Assembly: GCA_903789535.1 (NCBI GenBank)
Contig: CAIFES010000006.1
Location: 16,728-80,727 of the forward strand
DNA length: 64,000 nt
Direction: 5' to 3'
Source: an uncultured Aeriscardovia sp.
Lineage (GTDB): Bacteria; Actinomycetota; Actinomycetes; Actinomycetales; Bifidobacteriaceae
Numbering within the stretch: position 1 is the stretch's first letter; each line of letters opens with the position of its first letter. Positions 27,729 through 35,848 of this stretch are shown piece after piece. The position numbers and the translations under genes were made by a program. The notes under the pieces were generated by a model, which saw nothing but the letters and a program-made list of their open reading frames with translations, was not told the origin of the DNA and searched no databases.

Positions 27729-27922
27729 GTCGGCTAAGCTGGAAAAAAAGACCGCAGCAGCCGCGCCATGACGCCGTTCACATGCCGTCCGGCACACCAC
27801 CGCACATGCATGGCGCAGAGCCGACGATCCACAGTCTGACCATCCGCAGCCTGACGGCGTCTGACGGCACGATCAGACGGAACGTCCGCACGGATGCGAT
27901 CCATATGGACAAGGAGGTCACC

Positions 27923-28621
27923 ATGGGTGAGACCACAGACCGGCACAGCAGCACGCCGACCGCCTCGAACGGCGGGCACAAGGGCACGATCAGCCCGCAG
28001 GCGGAACGGCTCATCGAGCACGCGCATCATACCGCGAAGATCTACACGCGCCGCGGCGACCGCGGTTTCTCCGCCCAGCTGGACGGCTCGCATCTGTCGA
28101 AGGCGTCGGCGCAGATCCGCGCCGTGGGGCGGTGCGACTCGGCACAGAGCTGGCTCGGCGTGGTCATCGCCGGCCTCTCCCCCGCCTGCCAGGAGCTCAG
28201 GAAGCCGCTCATCGACGTGCAGCGCTCCCTCTACCGGCTGCAATCGGATCTTTCCGTGCCGGGCTGCCGGCTCATCACCTCGGATGACACGACCGGCCTA
28301 GAACAGCAGATCGACGCATGGAACGATGCCGTGCCGCACATCCCCGCGTTCATCCTGCCCGGCGGCTCGCCCACCGGCGCCGCCCTGCAGTACGCCCGCA
28401 CGCTCGTACGCGACGCGGAGCGGGCGATCGTCTCCTTCGCCGACGAGCAGCCCGACCGTGTGCCCACCACCGACAAGAAGTACATCAACCGCCTCTCCGA
28501 CTATCTGTTCACCATGGCCACGTACGCCAACCATCTCGACGGGGTCAAAGAGACGCTGAGCAAAGAGGAATCAGACCAGCCGCAGGGTGTGGCGGCTGAG
28601 CAGGCCGGGGCACGGGAATAG
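27923..28621 (+). CDS. PduO-type ATP:cob(I)alamin adenosyltransferase
   Basis: Transfers the adenosyl group of ATP to cob(I)alamin to make adenosylcobalamin, the NrdJ cofactor. The 232-aa product has the family sequence throughout: KIYTRRGDRG near 38-47, AVGRCDSAQSWLGV (usually VDELNS), LYRLQSDLS, FILPGGSPTGAALQYARTL, then VRDAER where most members have a second Arg (RRAER), and KKYINRLSDYLF at the end of the core. ATG 27923 has AAGGAGG five bases upstream. The divergent active-site positions are noteworthy but the core is intact. Together with nrdJ and the ECF genes it forms a B12 use module. Confidence 0.88.
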   Translation: MGETTDRHSSTPTASNGGHKGTISPQAERLIEHAHHTAKIYTRRGDRGFSAQLDGSHLSKASAQIRAVGRCDSAQSWLGVVIAGLSPACQELRKPLIDVQRSLYRLQSDLSVPGCRLITSDDTTGLEQQIDAWNDAVPHIPAFILPGGSPTGAALQYARTLVRDAERAIVSFADEQPDRVPTTDKKYINRLSDYLFTMATYANHLDGVKETLSKEESDQPQGVAAEQAGARE

Positions 28622-28764
28622 GCCCGGGCCGCCGCGCTGACGCGGGACGCGAAAACGCGCTGACGCGGCACTCACACGGGGATCACGCACCAACGCGACG
28701 AGCCGCACAGGCACGGAACAATCTGAAAAAATCGAGATCAATCAGAGAAATCAGGGTGTCAGAA

Positions 28765-29598
28765 ATGTCAGAACAAACTGCAGACCGCACCGGGTCATCA
28801 GCAGGATCCTCAACGCTGCCGCGCATCGCGGTGCTGACGGGCGCGGGCATCTCCACCTCCGCCGGTATCCCCGACTTCCGTGGGCCGAACGGCGTGTGGA
28901 CAAAGCATCCAGACCAGACGCGTGTCTATGACATCGATGCCTTCCTCTCCAGCAAGGAGGCACGTGAATACTCGTGGCGCTGGCAGAAGGAGTCGCCGGT
29001 GTGGACGGCGCAGCCCGGTCGCGCTCATCACGCGCTCGTCCGGCTGCGCGACGCAGGCATCCTGACGGTGATCGCCACGCAGAATTTCGACGGTCTGCAT
29101 GAGAAAGCGCAGAAACAGTGGGGAAAGGATGACGATACGAGCTATATCGTCAATCTGCACGGCACCATCGCCACCTCGCACTGCCTGCGCTGCGGCAAGA
29201 AATATGACACCGCGCAGATCATGGATCGCCTCGATGAGGAGCCAGACCCGCACTGCCACAAGCCGCTGCCCGATGACGGGGAAATCACCGGCCGGCAGTG
29301 CGGCGGTCTGCTCAAGACGGACGTGACCTATTTCGGCGAGGCGCTGCCCGACGGAGCGATGGACAAGGCCGAGCGGCTCATCCTCGGCTCCGACGAGCTG
29401 TGGGTGATCGGCTCGACGCTGGAGGTGTTCCCTGCGGCCTCGCTTGTGCCGATCGCCGCGCAGGCGAATATCCCGATCACCATCATGAACATGGGTTCCA
29501 CGCAGTTCGACTATCTGGCGAGCCGGTATATCACCGACCCGATTCAGGACGCGCTGCCGGCGCTTGTCAAGAAGACGCTTGAGGGCGCCAAGCGCTGA
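28765..29598 (+). CDS. Sir2-family NAD-dependent protein deacylase (sirtuin)
   Basis: Removes acyl groups from lysines using NAD. The 277-aa protein has GAGISTSAGIPDFRGP (26-41), TQNFDGLH (~107), the catalytic His in NLHGT (~131) and a zinc module CLRC...C...CGG. Such proteins are called CobB in enterics, where one was linked to cobalamin synthesis; here I read only the deacylase fold, though the placement after the adenosyltransferase is suggestive. An in-frame GTG at 28756 is possible, but CAGGG spacing favours ATG 28765. Confidence 0.93.
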   Translation: MSEQTADRTGSSAGSSTLPRIAVLTGAGISTSAGIPDFRGPNGVWTKHPDQTRVYDIDAFLSSKEAREYSWRWQKESPVWTAQPGRAHHALVRLRDAGILTVIATQNFDGLHEKAQKQWGKDDDTSYIVNLHGTIATSHCLRCGKKYDTAQIMDRLDEEPDPHCHKPLPDDGEITGRQCGGLLKTDVTYFGEALPDGAMDKAERLILGSDELWVIGSTLEVFPAASLVPIAAQANIPITIMNMGSTQFDYLASRYITDPIQDALPALVKKTLEGAKR

Positions 29599-29638
29599 CA
29601 GACATCACGCACGAATCGTAAGGCAGCACAAAACGCAG

Positions 29639-29673
29639 CGGGGCGACCATCTTCACGACGGTCGCCCCGTTCT
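29639..29673. terminator. Terminator after the sirtuin gene
   Basis: A perfect 10-bp stem CGGGGCGACC/GGTCGCCCCG (29639-29648 with 29660-29669) then TTCT. It separates convergent genes. Confidence 0.75.
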
Positions 29674-29710
29674 AGTCGTTCAGGCCCTCAGTCGGGCTCG
29701 ACCGGTTTTC

Positions 29711-30364
29711 TCACTTCTTGAGGAACGGCGGACGGTCACCATCCGTGCCGGGCTGGTTGACGCCGATCGAATCGCGCACATCCTTGGAAGGATCCTCGAT
29801 CACCGAGACGATGTAGGCAGCGGTTGCCTTGCGCGAGACCTGCGTGCCCTTAAACGGCTCATTACGGTTCTCGCTCGTCGTCTCGAACTCGGTATTGTCC
29901 TCATCGGTCAGCCAGGCCGGGCGCACGATGGTGTAATCGAGATCGCTCTTCTGGATCACCTGCGCGGCAGCGTGGTAGGTCGTCAGATAATCGCCAAGAT
30001 ATGCCTTGTTCCAGCGGCCGAACTCACCGGGCACCTCATCGTCGATGCCGAGCGAGGACGTCCAGATGAGGCGCTTGACGCCGGCCTTGTCCATCTGCTC
30101 GACGAGCACGTGCGCCTGGTCGATCACCTTGCCGGCAAGGCTGGCGTAGACGACGTCCTGCCCGGCGACGGCCTTGGCGATGTCGTCGGCGTTGGTGGCG
30201 TCACCCTCGATGACGGTGACGTTGGAAGCGTCCTTGAGATCCTGCGGAAGCTTGCTGATGTGGTGGACGAACAGCGTGAGATTGATGCCGTCCTTGTTTG
30301 CGAGCATACGGTCGGCCCAGAGGGCGATGCGGCTGGTGGCACCGATGACAGCGACGTTGGTCAT
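29711..30364 (-). CDS. NAD(P)-binding short-chain oxidoreductase (atypical SDR/NmrA-like), paralogue 1
   Basis: A 217-aa Rossmann protein starting MTNVAVIGATSRIALWADR, where the GxxGxxG motif is relaxed as in SDR_a5/NmrA proteins. It has VTVIEGDATNADDIAKAVAGQD (adenine-side contact and early helix) and the block VPGEFGRWN, which is shared with the gene at 60736-61395. No Tyr-x-x-x-Lys catalytic pair is obvious, so a redox sensor or quinone oxidoreductase role is possible. ATG 30364 has AAAGAAAGGGAG upstream. Confidence 0.8.
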   Translation of the reverse strand: MTNVAVIGATSRIALWADRMLANKDGINLTLFVHHISKLPQDLKDASNVTVIEGDATNADDIAKAVAGQDVVYASLAGKVIDQAHVLVEQMDKAGVKRLIWTSSLGIDDEVPGEFGRWNKAYLGDYLTTYHAAAQVIQKSDLDYTIVRPAWLTDEDNTEFETTSENRNEPFKGTQVSRKATAAYIVSVIEDPSKDVRDSIGVNQPGTDGDRPPFLKK

Positions 30365-30613
30365 TGTTTCTCCCTTTCTTTCAGGTCGGATCCGGCTGCG
30401 GATGGCTGATCGGCGCTCACGCCGGCCGGCCTTCAATCCGACCGGATGCCGTGCACGACGGCGCCGTACCGATCAGTCAGTCCCCGGACCGGATCCGACA
30501 ATTGCCAGGCCACCTCCCTCGATCGCGCGAAAGTCTCGTTGATCTGCGATAGAGTCGCCGATCCGCGGTCTCCGTGCCGATCTTGGGTGAATCTGACTGC
30601 TTCTTGTTGCATC

Positions 30614-30623
30614 TACAAATGTA
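30614..30623. promoter_or_regulatory. BlaI/CopY-type operator candidate
   Basis: CTACAAATGTAG (30613-30624) is a perfect palindrome containing TACAnATGTA, the operator core of the BlaI/MecI/CopY family. It lies about 250 bases upstream of the minus-strand oxidoreductase gene in a 546-base gap without genes. A repressor of that family is encoded at 56885-57394. Confidence 0.45.
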
Positions 30624-30734
30624 GTTTGGATGTCGATGACCTTCCACCGCTTCATCCCAAAGAAAAGTCATCGGCGCGTCGGGAATAAATCCAGACAGAT
30701 CAAAACACAACAATAAGGATCCGCGCGCGCTGTA

Positions 30735-30937
30735 GCTCAAGCACAATTCCCACGCACCACGGCTCAGGTGAGATTCCCACGCGCACCCGGACTCGGGCAA
30801 GGTTCCAACGCACTGTGGCCCAGACGAGATTCCCGTGCGCACAGCTCGGACAAGCGACCCGAGCCATAGACCGCACACCTCGGCTCAGGCAAGGTTCCCG
30901 CGCACACGGCTCAGGCAAGCGACCCGAGCCACAGGCC
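30735..30937. repeat. Degenerate ~28-nt tandem repeat at the crcB 3' end
   Basis: About seven imperfect units of the form CGGCTCAGGCAAGGTTCCCG plus ~8 bases. The last unit contains the crcB stop codon and final residues; 30846-30872 is a 27-base copy of 30911-30937 with four mismatches. This looks like repeated duplication of the 3' end of crcB followed by decay. It fills much of the 30365-30910 gap. Confidence 0.65.
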
Positions 30938-31288
30938 GAGCGCCCCGGCAATAAGCGAGAGCGCGAACATACCGCCCGTATGCCACAGCGCGCGCCACGG
31001 GTGTTCGCCACGCAGCAGACGCACGCCCTCGACCTCCGCGGTAGAGAACGTCGAATAGCCGCCGAGCAGCCCTGTGCCGAGCACGAGGCTGACGGCTTTG
31101 GGCGCACCGAGCGCCCCCGTCAGGCCGGTCAACAGGCCGAGCAGGAAGCACGCCGAACAGTTGATAGCGAACGTGCCCATCGGCACAGGAAGTCGATTGT
31201 GGGCGGAGACGGCCTGATCGACAAGATAACGGCAGGCGCCGCCCACGCCCGCGGCGAGGCAGAGCAGAAGAAAGATACCAAAGCTCAT
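30911..31288 (-). CDS. crcB: CrcB/Fluc fluoride channel, subunit 2
   Basis: A 125-aa four-helix membrane protein of the Fluc family that lets fluoride leave the cell. Diagnostic parts: GTFAINCSACFLLGLL (the conserved Asn helix) and GGYSTFSTAEVE (the Phe-box/Ser-Thr track). Its ATG overlaps the stop of the upstream crcB by 4 bases, so the two paralogues are co-translated and may form a heterodimer, as in other Gram-positives. A fluoride riboswitch precedes the pair. Confidence 0.93.
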   Translation of the reverse strand: MSFGIFLLLCLAAGVGGACRYLVDQAVSAHNRLPVPMGTFAINCSACFLLGLLTGLTGALGAPKAVSLVLGTGLLGGYSTFSTAEVEGVRLLRGEHPWRALWHTGGMFALSLIAGALGLWLGSLA

Positions 31289-31926
31289 CGCCTGCCTCCT
31301 TCCTGTCTGTCGGCTGCTGCATCCTGCGCATCTTCTTGCACGCCGACGCCGGCTTGTGAGTCCGCCTCATCAATGACCGTCTCGTTCTCGGCATCGACAA
31401 CCGCATCAGTGCCAGAGCCGGTATGCGTGTTGGATTGTCCGCCCGGACGGCAGCATGCCCTCCCGAGCCAGTCGCCAAGGATGACCATGAGCCAGCCGGC
31501 GAGGACCGAACCGATACCGTAGGCGAGCGCCAGGCCCACGCGTTCCTGCCCCAGACGCGTGACGACCTCGAGGAGGAACGTGCTGTAGGTGGTGAGCCCG
31601 CCCATCACGCCGGTACCGAGCAGCAGACGCAGCACCATGCGCCGGTGCGAGCCGGAGGAATCATGCGCATGCTCGGCGGCAAGCTCGCGCGCATCCAGCA
31701 CCGCGTAGAGCAGACCGAGCAGAAACGCGCCGGCGAGGTTGACGATGAGCGTGCCCACAGGCACGGCGTCTTTGGGCAGCGGCAGCAGCCCGATGCCCGC
31801 ACGGATGCCGGCACCGACCATCGCGCCAAGGGCGACGAGCCCCGCGCCCTCGAGCGTGCCGATCGCGCGAGTCTTCGCTTCCGGGGCTCTCGTTTTCTTT
31901 ACTTCTGCTGTTTGTCCTGCTTCCAC
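31285..31926 (-). CDS. crcB: CrcB/Fluc fluoride channel, subunit 1 (extended)
   Basis: A 213-aa Fluc homologue. The core has GTLIVNLAGAFLLGLL and GGLTTYSTFLLEV. Extra polar tails flank it: ~25 residues before the first helix and ~65 acidic Asp/Glu/Ala/Gln-rich residues at the C-terminus, both longer than the usual ~125 aa protein. I start at GTG 31926, with AAGGAG eight bases before. It is the first gene after the fluoride riboswitch and overlaps the second crcB by ATGA. Confidence 0.9.
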   Translation of the reverse strand: MEAGQTAEVKKTRAPEAKTRAIGTLEGAGLVALGAMVGAGIRAGIGLLPLPKDAVPVGTLIVNLAGAFLLGLLYAVLDARELAAEHAHDSSGSHRRMVLRLLLGTGVMGGLTTYSTFLLEVVTRLGQERVGLALAYGIGSVLAGWLMVILGDWLGRACCRPGGQSNTHTGSGTDAVVDAENETVIDEADSQAGVGVQEDAQDAAADRQEGGRR

Positions 31927-31961
31927 TTTTCGGCTCCTTGTGTGGCATGACCGGCTAACGC

Positions 31962-32050
31962 GGAACAGGAACCATCAGCGGCTGACGTGCGCCCACACGC
32001 CGGCTCGCGGTTCAGGCAAAGATGCCCCAGGCGAGTCCCATCACCCGATT
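31962..32050 (-). promoter_or_regulatory. Fluoride riboswitch (crcB motif)
   Basis: Minus strand 5'-3': GGTGATGGGACTCGCC (32045-32030), then AACCGC, then GCTGATGGTTCCTG near 31980-31965. These are the conserved blocks of the fluoride aptamer (GGnGAUGG..UCGCC, AAC(U/C)GC, GCUGAUG..CCU) in order. It lies 36 bases upstream of the first crcB start. Confidence 0.85.
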
Positions 32051-32066
32051 CCAGCCCGGCGGAACG

Positions 32067-32090
32067 GGCGAGTCCCATCACCCGATTCCG
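32067..32090 (-). repeat. Second copy of the riboswitch 5' half
   Basis: GGAATCGGGTGATGGGACTCGCCC occurs here and again at 32030-32052; I count at least 23 identical bases, offset 38. Only the 5' half of the fluoride aptamer is duplicated; no second AACCGC/GCTGATG block accompanies it. Confidence 0.75.
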
Positions 32091-32217
32091 ACCGATACTT
32101 CTGACCTTGCGGAACGCACTCACTCTACCGCGCTCGTTGTCTTCGCCGACAGTATGCCCGGTCGGGCAGAGGCTGATCTCCAAGGTGGCTGTCAGACGTT
32201 TTGGAACGCCCACGGAC

Positions 32218-32243
32218 GAAAAGACCCCGCCGAAGCGGGGTCT
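32218..32243 (-). terminator. Terminator after purA
   Basis: A 9-bp stem AGACCCCGC/GCGGGGTCT with a CGAA loop (32222-32243), followed by TTTT on the minus strand. Confidence 0.8.
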
Positions 32244-32313
32244 GATACTCATGTCTGGCTGCAGTGGTCGTGCGATGCCGTTGGCAAGGCACCGACCCGA
32301 ACAGCCGAGACGT

Positions 32314-33615
32314 TCAGTCGACGAGCGGGTGCAGGCGGATCACGTGGTCGCGCTGCGGGCCGTTGCCCACCAGCGAGATGCGGCAGCCGGCGAGCTCCTC
32401 AAGACGGCGCACGTACGTCTGCGCTGCAGCCGGCAGCCTGTCGAAGTCGGTGATGCCGGTGATGTTCTCGTCCCAGCCGTCCAGCTCCTCGTAGACCGGC
32501 TTGGCGGAGTCGAACAGCCCCTGGTCGACGGGCAGCTCGGTCACGCGCCTGACGGAGCCGTCGTGGTCGGTGATGTCGTAGGCCACGCACACCGGGATCT
32601 TCTTGAGGCCGGTGAGGGTGTCGAGCTTGGTGATGACGAGGTCCGTGAGCCCGTTGACGCGCACGGCATAGCGCACCACGAGCGCGTCGAACCAGCCGGT
32701 GCGGCGCGGGCGCTTGGTGACCACGCCGTACTCATGACCGCGGTCACGCAGCCACTGGCCGGACTCGTCGAACAGCTCCGTGGGGAACGGGCCGGCGCCC
32801 ACGCGGGTGGTGTACGCCTTGGACACGCCCACCACGCGGGTGATCTTGGTCGGGCCGACGCCCGTGCCGGTGCAGGCGCCGCCGGCGGTGGGGTTGGAGG
32901 AGGTGACGAACGGATAGGTGCCGTGGTCGATATCGAGCATGGTGGCCTGACCGCCCTCGAACAGCACGTTTTTGCCCTCATCGAGCGCCTTGTTGAGCAC
33001 AAGCGAGGTGTCGGCGGCATACGGGCGCAGCTGCTCGCCATACGTGAGCAGCTCGTCGACCACCTTGTGCGCGTCGAGGGGCTCGGCGCCGTAAATCTTG
33101 GTGAGCAGCTCGTTCTTGAGCGCGAGGTTCTGCTCCACCTTGGCGGTGACGGCCTTCTCGTCGAACAGATCGGCCACGCGGATGCCGATGCGGTTGATCT
33201 TGTCAGCGTAAGTGGGGCCGATGCCGCGGCCGGTGGTGCCGATCTTGCGCTTGCCCAGATGCGACTCGGAGACACGGTCGAGGTAGCGGTGGTAGCCGGT
33301 GGTCACCTGCGCGGACAGCGAGATGAGCAGGTGCGAGGTGTCGACGCCGCGCTGCTCGAGCGAGGCCTTCTCCTCCACGAGCTCCTTGGGGTCGAGGGCG
33401 ACGCCGTTGCCGATGACGGCGGTCACGCCCGGGTTGACGATGCCGGAGGGCATCAGGCGCAGCGCATAGGTCTGGTCGCCGACGACGACGGTGTGCCCGG
33501 CGTTGGAGCCGCCGTTGTAGCGGGCGACGTAATCCATCTTTCCGGCGATGAGGTCGGTGGCCTTGCCTTTGCCCTCGTCACCCCACTGTGCTCCGACGAC
33601 GATGATTCCTGCCAT
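32314..33615 (-). CDS. purA: Adenylosuccinate synthetase
   Basis: Joins IMP and aspartate with GTP, the first committed step to AMP. The 433-aa protein begins with the P-loop-like signature [15 protein letters not shown] and has GGSNAGHTV (about 40-48) and a canonical C-terminal half. ATG 33615 follows GAGGGGG; in-frame upstream codons are non-coding in character. It is monocistronic, with a terminator at 32218-32243. Confidence 0.97.
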   Translation of the reverse strand: MAGIIVVGAQWGDEGKGKATDLIAGKMDYVARYNGGSNAGHTVVVGDQTYALRLMPSGIVNPGVTAVIGNGVALDPKELVEEKASLEQRGVDTSHLLISLSAQVTTGYHRYLDRVSESHLGKRKIGTTGRGIGPTYADKINRIGIRVADLFDEKAVTAKVEQNLALKNELLTKIYGAEPLDAHKVVDELLTYGEQLRPYAADTSLVLNKALDEGKNVLFEGGQATMLDIDHGTYPFVTSSNPTAGGACTGTGVGPTKITRVVGVSKAYTTRVGAGPFPTELFDESGQWLRDRGHEYGVVTKRPRRTGWFDALVVRYAVRVNGLTDLVITKLDTLTGLKKIPVCVAYDITDHDGSVRRVTELPVDQGLFDSAKPVYEELDGWDENITGITDFDRLPAAAQTYVRRLEELAGCRISLVGNGPQRDHVIRLHPLVD

Positions 33616-33762
33616 ATGGGTCCCCCTCTTTCGCTCGCGCGACGACCTCGGCCCGGCTCGGTGCCGGACGGCTGAAAACCGTTCAACACTACACACGCCG
33701 GTCAACTCGTATTTACCCGCACGAAACACAATCGCTCTGCATGCCATGCGGACAGTTTCTTT

Positions 33763-33862
33763 CCCGTCCCCAAGAAAGTTCGGCTCCCGGAAATTCGGCT
33801 CCCCGAAATTCGGCTCCCCGTCCCCAAGAAAGTTCGACTCCCGGAAAGTTCAGCTCCCGTCC
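33763..33862. repeat. Short tandem repeats upstream of purA
   Basis: Imperfect 15-24 base units with core TTCGGCTCCC(C)GAAA and spacers CGTCCCCAAGAAAG, five units in 100 bases. They lie in the purA upstream gap, about 150 bases before its start. No gene is evident. Confidence 0.6.
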
Positions 33863-33952
33863 TAAGAAAACGGGACGAAAAACAGGACAACAAACGAAAG
33901 ACAGGAAAAACAGCCGACACATCATCTGTCTGGGAAAAATCCGTCTAAAAAA

Positions 33953-34113
33953 CAGAAAAGCCCCGGGGGAGAAAGGAAAGACCGGGGCAATCTGCGGAGA
34001 GAAGGAGAAGTTGAATTATGACCTCGATGACCTCGCGGCCGCCCCACCTCGTTCTTGCTCAGTGGCGACACCATTATGAAACCTCGCGGGGCTTGGAGGA
34101 GCCTGCCGCTGTT
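33953..34113 (-). ncRNA. Putative CU-rich small RNA, copy D
   Basis: Predicted minus-strand transcript of about 160 nt between dnaB and purA. The terminator stem GCCCCGG/CCGGGGC (33960-33966 with 33982-33988) is followed by TTTTCTG. Before it lies ATAATTCAACTTCTCCTTCTCTCC (34018-33995), matching the CU-rich tract of copies A-C. The rest of the body is different in sequence. Its promoter box has the same spacing as A and B, which is the strongest sign of homology. A CATAAT at 34073-34078 is an alternative -10. Confidence 0.45.
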
Positions 34114-34119
34114 CTTCGG

Positions 34120-34153
34120 ATAACCTTCCGTTTGCCTGAAAGAATCCTGAGAG
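34120..34153 (-). promoter_or_regulatory. Response-regulator-like promoter of copy D
   Basis: Minus strand: CTCTCAG-N4-CTTTCAG, 10 bases, then GGTTAT. Heptamer period (11) and distance to the -10 equal those in copies A and B, although the bases differ. Confidence 0.45.
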
Positions 34154-34248
34154 CAGATCTGACAGCCCCGAAACAGTCCTGAGAGAGAACCGCGATACAG
34201 GCCAGACAGCAATCAGACAACAAAACAGGCCGGGACAATCCGGATATC

Positions 34249-35631
34249 TCAGATCTGCTGCGCGTCGGCGGCAGGCTCGGAGAAGCGGGAGCGGTCGCCC
34301 TCGAAGGTGAGCGTGACGGTGCCGGTCTTGCCGTTACGGTTCTTGGCGACGATGATGTCCGCCTCGCCGGGCCGGTCGTCGGGATCGTACTGGTCGGGCC
34401 GGTGCACGAGCAGCACCATATCGGCGTCCTGCTCGATGGAGCCGGACTCGCGCAGATCGGAGAGCTGCGGCTTCTTGTCCTGACGCTGCTCCGGGCCGCG
34501 GTTGAGCTGAGAGAGCGCGATCACCGGCACATCCAGCTCCTTGGCGAGGAGCTTGAGCGAGCGGGAGAACTCGGAGACCTCCTGCTGGCGCGACTCGACT
34601 TGCTGGGTGCTCGAGAGCAGCTGGAGATAATCGATCACCACCAGGCCCAGGCGCGACTTGGCGGCCATGGACCGGCAGGCGGCGCGGATCTCCATCAGCG
34701 ACATGGAGGCCGAGTCGTCGAACATGAGCGTGCTGCGCGAGAAGGCGTCGCGGGTGCGCTCGATGGCGGACCAGTCGCGGTCGTCGGGACGCCCGGCATT
34801 GCCGGCGGCCGGGTTGAGCAGCACGGCGAGTGGCACGTTCGACTCGGCCGACAGCAGCCTCTCGGTCAGCTCGACATGGCCCATCTCGAGGGAGAAGTAG
34901 GCGGTGGGAATGCCGTCAGGAAACTCGTCGCTCCTCTCGTGCAGCGCGGCGTGCCGAGCGAAATCCATGGCGAGCGTCGACTTGCCCATGGCCGGGCGGC
35001 CGGCGACGATGACGAGCTGGCCCGGCTGCAGACCGTTGGTGAGCTTGTCCAGCTCGGAGAAGCCGGTGGACAGGCCGCGCTTCATGTTGCCGCTCTGCAG
35101 GTTGCTGATGAGCTGCGAGGCCTCATCGATGGAGGACTGCAGCGAGATGAGATGCTGGGTGCTGCGATCGTCGCCGAGGGCGAAGACCGCGCTCTGGGCG
35201 CGGTTGACCACGTCCTCGGCCTGCTCGGACTGGCCGGTCAGTCCCATCTCGGTGATCTTCTGGCCGGTGTCGACCACCTTGCGCAGCAGCGACTCGCGCT
35301 TGAGGATGTCCGCATAGCGCACGGCGTAGCCGCCGATCACGCCCTTCTCCACAAGCTCAAGCAGACGGTCCATGCCGCCGGCCTCGTCGAGACGGCCCTC
35401 ATTGCGCAGCTTGTCCGCCACGAGGTTGACGTCCGTCTTGTTGCCCTCACGGTAGAGTTCCTCGCACGCCTGGAACACGACCTTGTTCTTGGGCTGGTAG
35501 AAATCGTCCTCATTGATATGGGAGACGATCTCGCCGAGGGTGTCCGGACTGAGGATGATGCCTCCGAGCAGCGCCTCCTCCATCGTGTCGTCATGCGGGG
35601 CGGCAAAGTATCTGCTGTCATCGAGTGCCAT
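34249..35631 (-). CDS. dnaB: Replicative DNA helicase
   Basis: Hexameric 5'-3' fork helicase. The 460-aa protein has the DnaB N-domain (EEALLGGIILSPDTLGEIV), the RecA-like Walker A GRPAMGKST (~207), and the late block SIEQDADMVLLVHRPDQYDP. No intein is present. I use ATG 35631 (MALDDSRYF) because AGGATGAG sits at a proper distance; the ATG 9 bases earlier is too close to it. The upstream gap holds a DnaA-box cluster, and RNA copy D lies downstream. Confidence 0.97.
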   Translation of the reverse strand: MALDDSRYFAAPHDDTMEEALLGGIILSPDTLGEIVSHINEDDFYQPKNKVVFQACEELYREGNKTDVNLVADKLRNEGRLDEAGGMDRLLELVEKGVIGGYAVRYADILKRESLLRKVVDTGQKITEMGLTGQSEQAEDVVNRAQSAVFALGDDRSTQHLISLQSSIDEASQLISNLQSGNMKRGLSTGFSELDKLTNGLQPGQLVIVAGRPAMGKSTLAMDFARHAALHERSDEFPDGIPTAYFSLEMGHVELTERLLSAESNVPLAVLLNPAAGNAGRPDDRDWSAIERTRDAFSRSTLMFDDSASMSLMEIRAACRSMAAKSRLGLVVIDYLQLLSSTQQVESRQQEVSEFSRSLKLLAKELDVPVIALSQLNRGPEQRQDKKPQLSDLRESGSIEQDADMVLLVHRPDQYDPDDRPGEADIIVAKNRNGKTGTVTLTFEGDRSRFSEPAADAQQI

Positions 35632-35743
35632 GCGTCTCATCCTACGAATCCGGGGCGCCCGGGCGGATTATTTCTCTCAGATGGGGAAAACTCGGCATCA
35701 CCACGTGTTCATATCTGTTTTTGTCCACCCATCGGCGCTGTGA

Positions 35744-35848
35744 TGTGGATAACTCGGAAGAAGAAAGCACAGTTTTCCACATAACCGCATCATTGCATGG
35801 GGATAATTCACCGAGTTATCCACATGATGGGGATAACCGTGTGGATAA
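35744..35848. promoter_or_regulatory. DnaA-box cluster between dnaB and uppP
   Basis: Three consensus boxes in 105 bases: TGTGGATAA at 35744-35752 and 35840-35848 and TTATCCACA at 35816-35824, plus the one-mismatch TTTTCCACA at 35773-35781. The rest of the 505-base gap shows no gene. No AT-rich unwinding element or dnaA/dnaN neighbour is seen, so this is more likely a regulatory or DnaA-titrating site than oriC. Confidence 0.6.

Noticed and set aside
28765..29598. Sirtuin as a dedicated cobalamin biosynthesis enzyme (CobB sense)
   Set aside because: The name overlap comes from enteric genetics; sequence shows only an NAD-dependent deacylase, so its link to the B12 module is positional.
33613..34248. 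A tRNA or riboswitch upstream of purA
   Set aside because: No cloverleaf or purine-riboswitch consensus; the region is explained by short repeats and RNA copy D.
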